From: Bisporella sp. PMI_857
Taxonomy: Eukaryota; Ascomycota; Leotiomycetes; Helotiales; Helotiaceae
NCBI GenBank assembly: GCA_021307315.1
Contig: JAJSPD010000060.1
Location: forward strand, 62,001 to 126,000
Direction: 5' to 3'
Length of the DNA: 64,000 bases
The notes beneath the pieces were generated by a model that saw nothing but the letters and a program-made list of their open reading frames with translations, was not told the DNA's origin and ran no database searches. Each line of letters opens with the position of its first letter. Within the stretch, counting starts at the first letter, position 1. A program made the position numbers and the translations under genes. Below, one piece after another: positions 23,797-36,700 of this stretch.

Positions 23797-25657
23797 TCAA
23801 TAGACAGCTAGTCCCATTCCCTTGCCAATCTTCTTTGCGAGCGCTTTCTTCAAATACCATTCCCTGGCAAGACTCCTGGTCATTTTCGCAAACACAGCGG
23901 GGCTCACACGTCCCCGCTCCACCGCGCGCCCCAGCACAAACAACGCATCACCCAGACTCCTTTCCTCGCCCACAAGCTCATAAAGCTGGTTCCCGACCAC
24001 GGTCGGCGCGACCAATATCTCATCGATACTAGGCGGCTTGCGCCCCTGGCTATTCTCGATGACCTTGTCCGCATCCCGCAAGGCGGTATGCAGGATCTCG
24101 GTATTGGAGTTCAGGAGCCCCGATAGCGACTCTAGAGCGTTGAGCTCGGAGGAGAGCTTGTGCAGGGAGGCGAGCATGGCGGTGTGTTGGGCCTCGAGCC
24201 CTGGGAGGCTGGAGGCTGTTTGGCTGGTCGTATGGAGGCGTTGGGCATGAAGTGCTTTGCCGATGTTGTGGAGGAGCATGTCTTTTTCGGGGTTGGGTGG
24301 GATGGGCGGTGCGGGCAGGTTGGTGGATTCGCTGGAGGGTACGGGAAGGGTTAGGGGGGCGTCAAGGAGATCTGGGGGAGGAGGCGCCTTCTGTTGGGGT
24401 TGCGGTGGATATTGCGATGGAGGTGGATGTTGTTGCCATTGTGGAGGTTGACTAGTATATTGAGGTTGCTGGGGAATAGGTGGTGGGGGAGGATTATACT
24501 GTCTATGCTGCTGCTGATGGCTAAGTTGTGGTGAATTGTTATACTGCGATTGTTGGTGTGCCTGTGTGAGTGACGTGCGGCGGTATTGATCTTCTTGAGG
24601 AGTCATAGGACTGACAGGACTAGAGCTATAAGAATCTCGCAGTGACTGCTGGCGTTGTTGCGCCACTTGTGGTGGATGTGGTAAGGGAGGTGCTGCTTCA
24701 TAGCGTAGGCTACTACTTCTCTGAGGGGCGTGAGACTGTCCATTGGGAGGTTGAGGAGGTGGAGGCGAGAACGGCTGGCTATACCTGTACCCAGGCTGCT
24801 GAGGAATTGGTGGTAGAGGAGGTCCGCTTTCTAGTCGAGAGGGACCCGGTAATGGACCCGGTAGAGGACTTATACCGCTCATAGGCTTCGGGGGAGGCGG
24901 TGGAGGCTGTACTGGTTGGGTCGAGACAGAGGATATGGGTGGGCTCCGGCCGACACCTGGAGGAAGTGGTGGTATTGGGGGAGGAGCTGGTCCAGGTTGG
25001 AGACGTTGCGGCGCATGCTGCTGTTGTCGAGAAATAACAGGTGGTTCTTTAGCAAAGATTTCTCGAAGTATTGCCAAGAAGTCGAGAATATTGGATTTCT
25101 GAGATCGCAGAGCATCAGCCTATTGAAATAAAGTCATAACAAGAACACTTTTGAGATATGCTTACGTCCCAATATTCTGCCCACCCAACCAAGTATGGAT
25201 GATATATCTTCCCTTGTGGATCAACGTGCTGACCAGGCCGTACTAACATCCCTTCTGTTGGCGTCACATACACCAAAGGTGACTCTCGTGGATATCCGTG
25301 TGGCACCCATAATGATACTGGAAATCTGTACGTTGTGCCTCGGAAAGTTACTGGAAGGGTGCCTGAAAGATGGAGGAGAAGAGCTGATGCGCCATGCTCA
25401 TATGCTACAAAACCAATCAGACTCCTTCTTGTTCATTTAAACAGGGTTTTCATTTCATGCGTACTGTATACATCTGTTCGAGGGCTGAGTGATGAGTAAT
25501 AAGAGAGGGCTTGCGCAACGTCGTTGTATGTTCGATTCACATCCTTATATTCCTATGTCTACTTAGCACTTCAAACTCTTCTGATGATGGGAGCGTTGCA
25601 TACACTTGTGAGGACACTGTACAACCAGTTCAGCACCTGCTGCTTCACAGCGGCCAT
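23797..25657 (-). CDS. VPS23: ESCRT-I subunit Vps23 (TSG101 homologue)
   Basis: Predicted 567-aa subunit of ESCRT-I, which sorts ubiquitinated membrane proteins into multivesicular endosomes. Exons are 25657-25604, 25552-25465, 25404-25166 and 25119-23797, with introns of 51, 60 and 46 nt. The first exon (18 codons) and second exon are short and were found by matching the family N-terminus (RTYNDVAQAL, then YSSLSPRTDVYT). The UEV domain covers about residues 1-145 (LLLHLSGTLP, TYRFPVSLWVPH, YPRESPLVYV, HPYLVGW). A long Pro/Gln-rich linker follows, then a coiled coil, and the C-terminal steadiness box (LGDALFVLGRAVERG, AREWYLKKALAKKI). The order of domains is exactly that of Vps23/TSG101. Confidence 0.95.
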
Positions 25658-26532
25658 TGTTATCGAGTCTCAAAATATGGCATCTCTCAAGACACTCGGG
25701 ACTGAAACTGGCTGTAAATACCAAGCAATGACGGACTTGATGGCCTGTGCTGCACAAATACTTGGCATACAGATTATGTAAGTAAGCACGCTGCCAATAA
25801 CGTACCTGACGGGTCAGTGGAACAGATAAGTCAGTGAAACACGCAATTTTACCGCAAAAACGCGCTTTTTCAAACTGTGCTATTTTAAGTACTATTTTAT
25901 TAAAATTATTAAAACTTAATATATAACAATTTAATTGTAGTTTGTATACATAATTTAAGTTTGAAGCTAATACAATTAATAGTTATTTAGAAACTGAAAT
26001 TACAGGAATTATTTTAGCGTGAAATGTTATATTTATATATTTATAATACTAAAGCTTTCAAAATTTAAAATATTGTTTGTTTATATACTTGAAATATTAT
26101 TTTAAAAAGTATAACTTTTAAAAATAAGTAATAACTAAAATAGCACGGTTTGAAAAAGCGCGTTTTTGCTGTAAAATTGCGTGTTTCACTGACTTATCTG
26201 TTCCACTGACCCGTCAGGTACGTTACAGATTGACCAATCGGTAAAAAGAGGGTTATGGCTCGGAGATCCCTATGATTTTTTCTTCAGCCTTCCGGCCATC
26301 GGCTTTGTAAGGCTGTTTAGTCCATACCACCACACCATAATGGCTTCTCTAGTGGGGGCGTTGTGTCAACAGCTTCTATTATAACATCATTTGTCCGAAT
26401 TTTTGCTCTTTTAAAGCTCAATCTTTGCATGACCGTATCATCAAATTACTCAAAAGGCTGAGGAGTATCGGACAAGATCTGTATACTCCTTGCGTCAGGA
26501 CGTACCCCACGACTACAATCTATCGCAAAGAA
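25658..26532. other. Divergent promoter region VPS23/IDO containing a MITE
   Basis: The region between the two start codons is 875 bases, almost half of it the MITE at 25800-26223. What remains is about 142 bases next to VPS23 and about 309 bases before the IDO start. No other gene is seen. Confidence 0.6.
25800..26223. mobile_element. MITE with 88-bp terminal inverted repeats and TA target duplication
   Basis: The two ends are inverted copies: 25800-25887 and the reverse complement of 26136-26223 match at 86 of 88 positions by eye. Each end starts ACGTACCTGACGGGTCAG and is flanked by TA (25798-25799 and 26224-26225), the target duplication typical of Tc1/mariner-type insertion. The 248-bp core is strongly AT-rich and has no coding capacity, so the element would depend on a transposase elsewhere. 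It lies in the shared upstream region of VPS23 and IDO. The near-identity of the ends suggests a fairly recent insertion. Superfamily assignment rests on TA and size only. Confidence 0.88.
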
Positions 26533-28058
26533 ATGCTTCCTCCTGTTCCGATCCTTGGAGACTATGGACTTTCTCAAGACTATGGTTTCCTTCCAGCTCA
26601 ACTCCCTCTCGAGAGGCTTCCGGATCCTTACTACAACAAGTGGGAGGCCATTGTTGGAAACTTACAGGGCTTGATTCTGAGCAAGCGCTTGCGTGGAGTC
26701 ATAGATAGACTTCCTGTTCTCACCACGGCTGGCCTTGAACACGATGCGGAATGGCGTAGAGCATACTCCCTTCTGTGTTTCATGGCTCATAGCTACGTTT
26801 GGGGCGGTGATAGCCCTTCAGAAGTAAGTAACATTAGTTGGTACCTCTCCATATCTTCCGGCTCACCATTTGTCAGCGTCTGCCAGCCTCGATTTCGATC
26901 CCGCTACTCAAGATCTCCGCATATCTTGAAGTGCTGCCGGTCGCTACATATGCTGCCGTCTGCTTGTGGAACTTCAAGCCTCTGTTTTTGGACGAGCATG
27001 TTGACAATTTGGAGAACCTTGCCACATTAAGCACTTTTACCGGCTCTATCGACGAATCATGGTTTTACCTGGTCTCGGTGGCCATCGAGGCCCGAGGCGC
27101 GCCAATCATCCCTCTAATGCTTAGAGCCATAAAAGCTGTGCGCATCAATGACAGCGAAACCGTCACAGACTGCCTCCGTGTATTTGCCGAAAGGCTGGAC
27201 GACCTTGGCACTCTGTTGAAGCGCATGCATGAGGGGTGTGATCCTCATGTCTTCTATCATCGTATTCGACCTTTTCTAGCAGGAAGCAAGAATATGGAAG
27301 AAGCTGGGCTACCCAATGGTCTAATTTACGAAGACGGCACTGGTATGGAGACATACAGGCAGTACAGTGGTGGAAGCAATGCACAGAGTTCCATCATCCA
27401 GTTCTTCGACATTGTTCTTGGTGTTGAACACCGTCCAACTGGTGACAAGAAGGACGTGTCCTCCGAGAGCGAGCTTGAGGGTAGAGCACCCCCGCCAAAG
27501 CACAATTTCTTGCTCGAGATGCGGAAGTACATGCCTGGCCCACATCGACGCTTCCTCGAAGATGTTACTCTAGTTGCGAATATTCGGGATTATGTTGAGT
27601 CGCACCGCAAGAAAAAGGAGCTGACAGTAGCTTACGACGCCTGTCTTGCCATGCTGCAGGCTTTCCGCGATGTGCATATCAATATAGTATCTCGTTATAT
27701 CATTATCAAATCGCGTGAGTCAAGATCACTTTCTAGATCCAACAGTCCTGTACAGACTCGCCGTAAGCTTGATATTGCCACAGCTTCTCGTCAGGATAAG
27801 AATGACGTTCCAAGCAAGAAAAAGCTCAAAGGAACGGGTGGTACTGCCTTGATCCCATTTCTGAAGCAGGCTCGTGATGAGACAGGGGAGCCATCGATTG
27901 ACTCATGGGCGCGACGAGTGCTGCATCGTGATTCCGATAACAAGGGTCAAAATGATTTCTTTTTGGGTAAGCAAGAGGCGCAGCCTGATGGTGGTGTCTG
28001 TGGCATGGCCGGAACTTGGGCTATTGATGACAATGGTGGTGGACTTTGCCATTATTAA
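26533..28058 (+). CDS. BNA2: Indoleamine 2,3-dioxygenase
   Basis: Predicted 490-aa haem enzyme opening the indole ring of L-tryptophan to N-formylkynurenine, first step of the kynurenine route to NAD. Exons are 26533-26823 and 26877-28058, with a 53-nt GT-AG intron. The start at 26533 matches the family N-terminus (MLPPVPILGDYG, then LPDPYYNKWE); the frame extends further upstream without an ATG. The substrate-side segment (HSYVWGGD, VATYAAVCLWNF) is intact, and the proximal haem ligand is His364 in FRDVHINIVSRYI. A tail of about 100 residues past the core (SRSNSPVQTRRK to the end) is basic then Gly-rich. Fungi often carry several IDO paralogues, so BNA2 denotes the family rather than proven orthology. 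Confidence 0.93.
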
Positions 28059-28493
28059 GACATATTGGTGTATTTGAAATCCAAAGTGTCTCTCCCCTTT
28101 AGGATAGCTCTACACCCTCGCGCTTAGAAATATACTTCTTCATTAGGATATAAGCTGATTAGAATACAACTTTCGTACACTTTTATGACCAGTCACTACT
28201 TCTTTAGTCATGAATTGATGAGTGACCACAAGTGCTGGTCCTAGAGCATGGACCAGCAAATTTCATCTGGTGAGAATGATCACCACGCAAGTTACAATGC
28301 AATCTCTCTAGGGTTGCTCCTAGGTCGTGAAGTAAATATTCATCAGGGAGCATATAGGTCGTTAAGTAGGTCCGTAGATTGAAAGTCGAGTCACGTGCAG
28401 TTGCTCAAGACTCAAATGTCTTGACGCGCCAAGGATCCAGAACGCGACTTCAGCCCAGCGTCTACCGCTATGGCATAGACCAGTTTGGATACT
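28059..28493. other. Intergenic region between IDO and the F-box gene
   Basis: 435 bases containing the IDO 3' region and the promoter of the F-box gene. No gene seen. Confidence 0.5.
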
Positions 28494-30701
28494 ATGGCTG
28501 GATATACCAATTCTAACGGAGAGAGCATAGGTCCTCTGGAGTATGGCCGTCAGCAATACCAGCAAAAGAATTACTCTAAAGCACTTGAAGCCTTCACGGA
28601 GGCAGTCGACCAGACTGGCAGCAGCCTTCAACTTACAGCCCTGGACCATCGAGCAGCGACATTGGAAAAGCTAGGCAATCTTAAGAGTGCACTTAAGGAT
28701 TCCAAACAGATGATTGATCTGAAACCCGAACTTGCCAAGGTTATGATGCAGTGCATTTTTGAATCGTGAGTGTATATTGACTAGATGCAGGGATATCTCC
28801 GATGCGCAAAAGTCTTACAACTCAAGGGTGAAAAGGCTCTTGCCTTGAAGATCTACGAAAGGGGTCTCACAAAAGTCAAGATTGGCACTGATAACGACCG
28901 CACTGTAAGTTCCTCCAATACTTCCGTCCAAATCCGTGCCTAACATGTGTGTGAAGACTTTACAGTCTATGTACAATAAGCTGCGTATAGCCCAGAATCC
29001 CGGAAAATCTCTCGACCCCTTACAATTCCTGCCTTTAGAGTTGGTGCAAATGGTGCTTCAGTATTTGACGATCCGAGATCATGTGTAAGCCCCTTTGGTG
29101 TATCTCGCCTGCAATTGCTTACTAAAACTAGAATCTGTCTGGCTGTCTCAAAATTATGGAAAAAACTGTTGGAGTCTTTACATGGACTATGGACTACTTT
29201 CGATACAACTTACACTTTCGGATCCATCAGTGAGTTTTCCTTTTTTAATACGCCCGTCTCGTTCCCATCATTCACGTCATGATGGGTTGCATCTAAGATA
29301 TGTCACGCGGTGTAATATTCAAGCCACTTAGCTGACTTCTCTAGGCCAAAACTCATTGAAGGTTTATCTTAGACGGTCTAATTACACTCTTGAGCAAGCA
29401 GTCATTCATTCCAAGGCGCAATTCGATGCTAAAAAAATGGCATACCTGACCAAAACTTGCAAGAGGCTCACATATCTGGAAATGAATGGTAGCGGCTACA
29501 TTGGCGAATCGCTAATATCAGCCCTGCCATTTGCACAGAATTTGGCAACCATAGTTGTATCCGAACGAAACGAGGTTACTCTTTCTGCTGTGCTAAGCGC
29601 ACTCACCATCTGCCAGAATACTCTAGTCGAGGCCACATTTCTTAGGGTCAAAGGACGAATGAGGTTTACGGACAAGCTGCCTGAGCTTAAGTTGCTGGAG
29701 AAACTGCAACTGAAACCTCTCTTATTTCAAAACGTCAATCCAATAATTGATCTGGTATTTTGATGCATCACTCCCACGATTAATATGAGGTGCCTCTCCT
29801 GACATGGTATTAGTCTCAGATTGTCACAGCTGCTCCAAATCTTAGATATCTGTCTTTGAATGATTGGCATTTTGTCAGATTTGATAGTACCACAGTGAGC
29901 ACAGATATGGCACTCAATTTGTCACAGTGTCAACTTTTAGAACATGTCGATCTAATGAGAAGTCACATGCCGATCATGCCATGGCTGCCCTCAACGATTA
30001 AAACCTTGTTGATAGGCAGGAATTCAGAACGTAGCTTTGGCGAATCAATGCTTGCAGTCGCTGTATGTTAGCCATCCGTGAAGCTCTTTATGTAACTGTC
30101 TGAGCTAACATAGCTCTCATAGAGGGAAAGGCAAAAAATACATGGTGGAGAATTATTTAATTTTCCATTGCTTGAAGAATTCGACTGTGAAGGAATCAGC
30201 ATGTGAGCAGCTACCGACTCTATCTACATTGACATGTTGAAGAATCACACGCTTCAAAACTTGGTAACTTGTCCTAACGTCTCCTCTAGATCTGCAGCTC
30301 TCGTGAAGCAAATCACGCATCTATCTAACAAAGCTGGCAACCTAAAGTCACTCTTTATTGGGAACAGATGGGTGGCTGACGAGGATTACCCAGCGTCGAA
30401 CACCGTCAAAAATCTTTCACTCCAATACATGGGTCATCTTTCAGAAGCATCAATCATCAAGATTGTAGACCTGTACCCCAATCTCGAAAAGTTAGACGTT
30501 TCAAATACAAAAATAACCGGGGTAGCTGTTAAGCATTTTGTAGAGATGGGCATAAAGTGGCTGATTGCTATCGAGTGTACCCAAATTAGCACCGACGCCA
30601 TCGAATTTGCTCGAGGGAAAGGCGTCGACGTGCAATTCAAGTTTCCGAGCCGAGCAAGACCAAATGCTGCCTTCAGGGACAGCTTCATGCGGGCGATTTA
30701 G
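28494..30701 (+). CDS. TPR / F-box / leucine-rich-repeat protein, Dia2/Pof3-like
   Basis: Predicted 575-aa SCF ubiquitin-ligase adaptor. Exons are 28494-28739, 28791-28904, 28966-29084, 29132-29229, 29345-29754, 29814-30062, 30123-30202 and 30290-30701. Order of parts: TPR-like helices in residues 10-115 (YGRQQYQQKNYSKALEAFTEAV), an F-box at about 138-175 (LQFLPLELVQMVLQYL, then VICLAVSKLWKKLL), and leucine-rich repeats to the end (LTYLEMNGS, NLRYLSLNDW, LEHVDLMRS, NLEKLDVSNTKI). This order is that of yeast Dia2 and fission-yeast Pof3, which act at replication forks and in genome stability; total length is also close to Pof3. Inner splice sites are all GT-AG, but the 30203-30289 intron is less certain. 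Ascomycetes have several such proteins, so orthology is inferred. Confidence 0.82.
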
Positions 30702-33700
30702 TGCAGGGTAGTTTTGCAAGAGTGCAAGCATGCCGCGGTTCGTGATATCGTCCCCAGGCAGCACGATTCTGCATAAGAATGAAATGACGAAGCATGGGAG
30801 CTAAGGAGTGGGAAGTCCATCTATCTGCCTGAAAACTTATCATGGAACTGGTGACCTAATGTAACCATTGGGAAGCGCCTTGCCTTCATACGACCTCACT
30901 TGTACATAACATAAGGGAACTCAAAGTCTAGACTGCCTAGATCCTGATGGTGACTCGTCTACTCCGCCTCCTGCCCTCGAAACGATAGAACCAGAATATC
31001 TACATCCCTCGCCGCAATTCCCTCTCAAGTGGCTAGGTAGATAAACCTTATCCATACTTGCTGGGTTACGTCGTAGGCGAAGTGCAAGGAGCAGAGCACC
31101 TTCCCCATATTACCTCGTCATTAATCAGTCGACTAGGCGAAGCACAATATGGGGGACGCGGCCACTGATGGACTGAAAATCCCACCCGGACACTGGCTGT
31201 GCCTTCTACCTACCAACGGCGAAGCTCTTGCAATTCCTAAGCTCGGCCCCATGCGAGATGAGCATACTTTGCTGAATGCGAAAACGGAGTGGGGGTTGAA
31301 CTCCAGCATCGTTTGTACACGTAACACAGTCTCTAACCCCGTCTGACGTTTCCCTTAAATCCGCCATCCTAAACAGCGAAAGCTAGAATAGTGCGGGCGC
31401 CGCGGTGAATATGATTAATTTCAAGGAGGATTCTGTATATTTCGCGCCATTCATGATGAAGAACGATCGGTACCTGCGACTAGAAACCCAACGCCAGAGC
31501 CGAGAATTCGAGCCACCTCCGCTTTCCACTGCCATATATAAATTATCTTAATTTAATCCAAACATTTCAGCTCCCTAGACCTAAAGCCTCATTTCTTTTA
31601 AAATCAAGACAAAGAGCCATAATGCATTCATATTTATAAAAGGAGAAAAGAATTTGGAATTAATTCGCTTGTAAATAGACATCAAACAGTTCCCCCCTAA
31701 ACATACATGGAAATCTCACGTCACGTAAGTATATATATTTGGACCCCACCGCCAACCAACTAATTTGGCCCCCCCAACCCCCTTCCCCCGTCACCGCAGA
31801 AATCTAATCTAACCCCATCGAAAACGCCGTCCCGAGCCAGTGGAACGGGCACACTGGTCATCACGTTTGCAACTCCAGCATGTAACCGTTAGTAAGAGAG
31901 CCGCAAGCATCGACCCAAATGGACTTAAGCGCTACGCTGACGCGCCTCGCACGCCAGCCACCAACCCGTCACGTCACTTCTGACAGTGCCGTCAGACACG
32001 GGAGGTTTCTTGTCTCTTGTCGTTGTCTACCATGACCTAGCTAGCCAGTGGCAGCCTTTCCATATCTGCTGCAACCATTGTCAGTTTCAGCCCCGCTACC
32101 GAACAGAGAAATCTCTTCAGCGTGGTACCGAAACTTTAAAAATAAGGTACGGGAGTTTCATTTCTCTCATCGTGTAAGCCATGCTGCCATACTGCCCCCC
32201 TTCGGATTATATTCTTGAGCTCTATTTTTCCGATTCGCATTTATTGTTTCGGGCCCTGTGTGACACCAGTCTATCCAGCTCTCCACTTCCTCAATCCGTG
32301 TATATACAGGCGGCGCAGGTCACCAGATTCCATCCAAGAAGCAAAGCATTCCCGGTTCATCAAAAATCGACAAAATCTGCCTTGAGGGAATATCTCTTAG
32401 GAATCAGGAAAACGTGGAAGTCTTGTACGCAAAGGGTAAATAGCCGAAAAAAAAAGGTTGTTACACACAGGGGCGGATGTCGCTTAAAGTGGAAATACGG
32501 GGATCCGCAGGATCCGGCTTCTATTTATAACTCCCGCGTGGCAGAACATCTTTTTTACTTACGGAGGTATTGCATTGTTCTTAGAGGTTCTCTTATTGGA
32601 TATATCGGAATGTGCTCTCTCGCTATTTTGGAAAAATTGATGATTGGGCGAATAGCAGACGTTGGTGTGGCCTTAGTTGTCTGTCTGACAACTTTTATGA
32701 AAGGAGAGATCTTACAGCTGGCATGCCCACTCGACGCGCATCTCCCGTCCATATCCCGGCGGCGCAATAGCGCGGAACTCGGAGAGATGTCTCCTGTCGG
32801 CGTTCATGTTTGAGACCTTTGGGAAGGCTGACTTGCCTGTTGATACATATCCTTAGAATATTTGAAGAGTCATACGGTGACGTGACTCCTATACGAGACT
32901 GCGCGCCGGTTTTTCAAAGTTGTCTGTGGTTGGAAACTTGATATTTTTTTTATCGATATTATTTATATAAATTTGGTGTGCCAGGTACTAGAGTAAGATT
33001 TATTGATTGGTTCCAGAACCATCTTGCATCGTGCAGCCTGTGCATGTGCAGGAAGGCTGCCTGAGTCCTGCGTTATAAAATACATCACATGAGCGAGATC
33101 CCTGCCTTGCGGCGTCACACCATGGGTACATCCAGATTCTCAGAAACTGGGGAAATGTGTCAAAGTTTGACCTAAAAGCAATTCGTATCGAAGATTATGT
33201 CCCGCAATCCCTGCCTTCGTACGTGCTATGGACTCCGTCCTAAGAAAAACATTTATGCTGCCTGAGCAGAAGACCAGCCTCTTTATTCTATGAAAAGAGA
33301 TGTAAACGAGACAAACCAAAAAAAAAGAAATCATAGGATATTGTTGATAAATGAAAACAAGAAACTCTGGAAAAAAAATGAAAAGACAGCCAAATAAAAT
33401 GAAATTGCACTCTTAGACAACCCACGAAATTCTTCCAAACACCAGGTATCGTTTCCTGTCCCATGCGAACCCCCAATTGATAAATAGAGAAAACATGCAG
33501 AATCGAATAACAAGTCCAAGAAAAATCAAGAAATATCGCAGAGTAGAAAACACCAAGCCTATGCCCTAACCCGTCGCTATGCTATAATAATCCGCTATGC
33601 AATGCAAACAAACGATGATATATGATGTGCTAAGCTGTGTATTTGTGCCTGCGGGTGTGAACCCTATGTATCCCTTCTATGTGCCCTCGATAACTTCGTA

Positions 33701-36700
33701 AAGATCATGGCATCGCCCGTTATAGTCGTGTGTTCGTAGGTCGTGAGTGGAGTTTTGGGTAAAGTGGGTAGATTGGTCTGGCTCGAAGAAAGTTGGCAGA
33801 TCTTTATGGTGCAGATCGAGCCATTAGCTGGTCATGGCCAACGAGCATGATAGTAAGTCCGGAAGGCAGCGCTGAAGAAGTCCTTCTGCGGAACGAGACA
33901 AGGTAACGAAACCAATGCTCGAGTTCAAAGCGCGCCAGTGGTCGCGATTGCCATGAGTAACCAGTTATCGAAGACAATATGTTTCATCGGCGGGATCTGC
34001 GCGAGGAGGAGGAGTATTGATGCGATCCATATCCTGAATCCGCATAGCCATGCCTCGATGATGATGAGTGCGATCGATGCGAGGTATGGTCATCGCAGGC
34101 ATATCCAACGAGAACTGTCCTCTCTGTTATTCTGTGTCCCGAGGTGCCATACGCAGCGCACATGTCGATGCTGTGCTTGTAGTAGAGACACCGGCAGACG
34201 GAGTATCTCTCAACCACGACATAGCACATAGTAGCGGTGTTGATTGGTGGATGGTTTGGTGGGTTCTTGTAAGTCTTGAAAGACGGTCTGGTGGAGAAGT
34301 GACTGTTTGGTAGTGGAGTTTCAATGCGATGATAGTCAAGTGCGGATGATGAAGTGTGTGAATTATAAGAAACCGCTCGATGGAGTGGGCAGCGATGAAA
34401 GAAATAGAGAAACGAGCAGACTGAAAGAAAGCCTGAGTAAAGGAAATCTATGTTTGACAGAAGTAACAGTAATGCAGAAGAGTCATCTGGACCCGGGCGA
34501 AGGTGACTGCCTTATAGTTTGGTCCTTGACCAGAAAAGGAAGTGCTGCCAGTTTACCAAGGCAGCAGCTGTAGGCGGGATGATGGGATGATGGGAGATGT
34601 GAAGAGGACCGCAGATACCATATGCAGATGTCATGCAGAAAGACAGGTACCTGGCATGGCATGGCATGGCATGGCATGGCATGGGAGTCGAGCAAAGAAC
34701 GAGCAGGGAGGAGTGCAGAAGATGATGAGATGCTCAGACGAGTTGCCGGGGCCGATTGTGCCAATGATATCGTCAGGGCCGAAGGAGAGAGAAGATGTGT
34801 ATCTACAGATAGAACGGACCTGGTCAGCAAGTCCTGCAAGTAAAGAGAAACTAAACTCCAAACAGGTGGTCTGTTCTTGATGTGGCTTACCACAGTAGCA
34901 GACAAAAAACAAACGCCTCGGTGGGCTGAAATAGCATCTGCTGAGTAAACCTCAGCCTCGAGCAACGACATCCACCATCCCCATCACCCAATGCGGAGCC
35001 AGTACAAGCCATTTCCCAGGGACCTGGTACCTTCCCAGATCTGGCCGATCGTTTTGGCCAAAAGCTAAGTAAAGAAGGATTGGAAGTATGGCGGTGCATG
35101 GAGGGTGCCCATCCATGCATCCGACCCTGTGCCTGTGCCTGTTACCAAGGAATAAGCGACGATGAGCACCAACGAAGACGACGCTGGGCTGCTCCAAGGT
35201 CATTTCTCCCAATGGCACAGGGCAGATGGACACGAGCACCACGATGTACTGACATGGCGCAAATACAACGCGCTGTCTGTCCAGCTCGAGAGAGGCACGG
35301 TTGGTCGGTCGGGGAGAAAAGGTGAAATGTGGCTCTTTGGAAGAGTCAGTCAGCAATCAATTTTACCTTAGTAAAAAAGGAGACTAGCTAAGTTAATTTA
35401 GAAAGGGTTAACCTAGTCGACAGGCATTGTTAGTCGGTGGGGTTTTCGCTTGCGGCTGTGCTTCGCTTAACGCTCCGCTTTAGGCTTGACCTCGCCAAAA
35501 ATGGGCTAAAAACTCTCCACATGTCAAAGCCGTTACACCTTTCCCAAGTACCGGACAAATAGAAGAGCGTGAGATGGTGACTTGTTGTTCCCAAAGCTCG
35601 TTGTGCAACCAACCAGGATCTTGCGATCGCAGATTGACAACACTCAAGCGACTCGCTTCCCAACCTATCCGCGGTCCCAATTCACAAGATCTCCTACTAA
35701 ACGATACCTGCATATCTAGTCCCAAACAGTTTCCCGTAAGGCAACCAACCGGGATTTGTATAACTTGCGCCTAAGGCTACTTACTTACTTTGCTGCTAGG
35801 AAAAGTGGTAGCCTGGCGGGAGACGCATCTTGGACCGGAACTTTGACGGGTATCTTGGATATGCGGTCAGGAATCAAAAGTGACTCCGTTGTGGTACATG
35901 CTCAGCTGGTCCAGGTTACATAAGGATTCCTGGCGTCGGCCAGGAATACATGGCCAATCAAGGAAATTAGAATGATGATTTCCATCCCCAGGGTGTTTCT
36001 ACAAAAAAAAGTGAGAGTGCCTGGTGATCAAGGCAACTAGAAAGCTGCGTTTAGAAAATGTAAATTCAATTGAAATACGCCGAGCGCTCAGCTACGTGCC
36101 CCGAATAGGTATTGCGGAACCTCTACGGGGACAACAAGACGGTAATACATTTTGTGCGCGGTGCTTTTGTTCTTCGGCCATGTCTCTGCATGCTGGTAAA
36201 TTAAGGAGCTGTAGCTCTCGCCCATGTAGTAGAATAGTAGCCCTTGTCTTAGTGACCTTTGACGCAACAGACTAGTTGCATAGATCTTAACTGTTGAGCA
36301 TACCACGGACCAATAAGACATACTGGCTGTAGATCCACTCCCCGGCGATGTGGGTGATGAAATCAGGAATTCTCCTCCCCAAACCGGTGATAAGTAATCG
36401 CCTATTTTCCTTCTGGGTTGCATCAATTGGCATACAGTTCATAATTCTTTTTGTTTTAGCATCATATCCCTGCATCTCGTAAGGCTACCAATCGTCACGT
36501 AGTACAAAGGCTGTTGCCAAGTCTCGTTTACAGAAGCGTGATCCGACCCACAAAATTACTTGTGCTGCGCCCCAATACTCCTCTTCAAAAGTGGCTTTCC
36601 CTTCCTCAAACTTTACTGCTCGTCGGTGATTTCCACGGTGTTAGCTTCCGCTTACTGTGTTAATCACGATACAACGGAATAGCGCCGGAATAGAATTAGG

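Noticed and set aside
26425..26532. Upstream in-frame extension of the IDO gene
   Set aside because: It contains no ATG, and the family N-terminus begins at the ATG at 26533.
32181..32813. 210-codon plus-strand open frame in the gene-poor stretch
   Set aside because: No domain, signal peptide or compositional sign of coding, and no neighbouring exons could be joined. One frame of this length in several kilobases of gene-free DNA can be chance.
34483..34971. 162-codon minus-strand frame spanning the (GGCAT)6 repeat
   Set aside because: The repeat produces the simple string HAMPCHAMPC; flanking residues show no conserved pattern.
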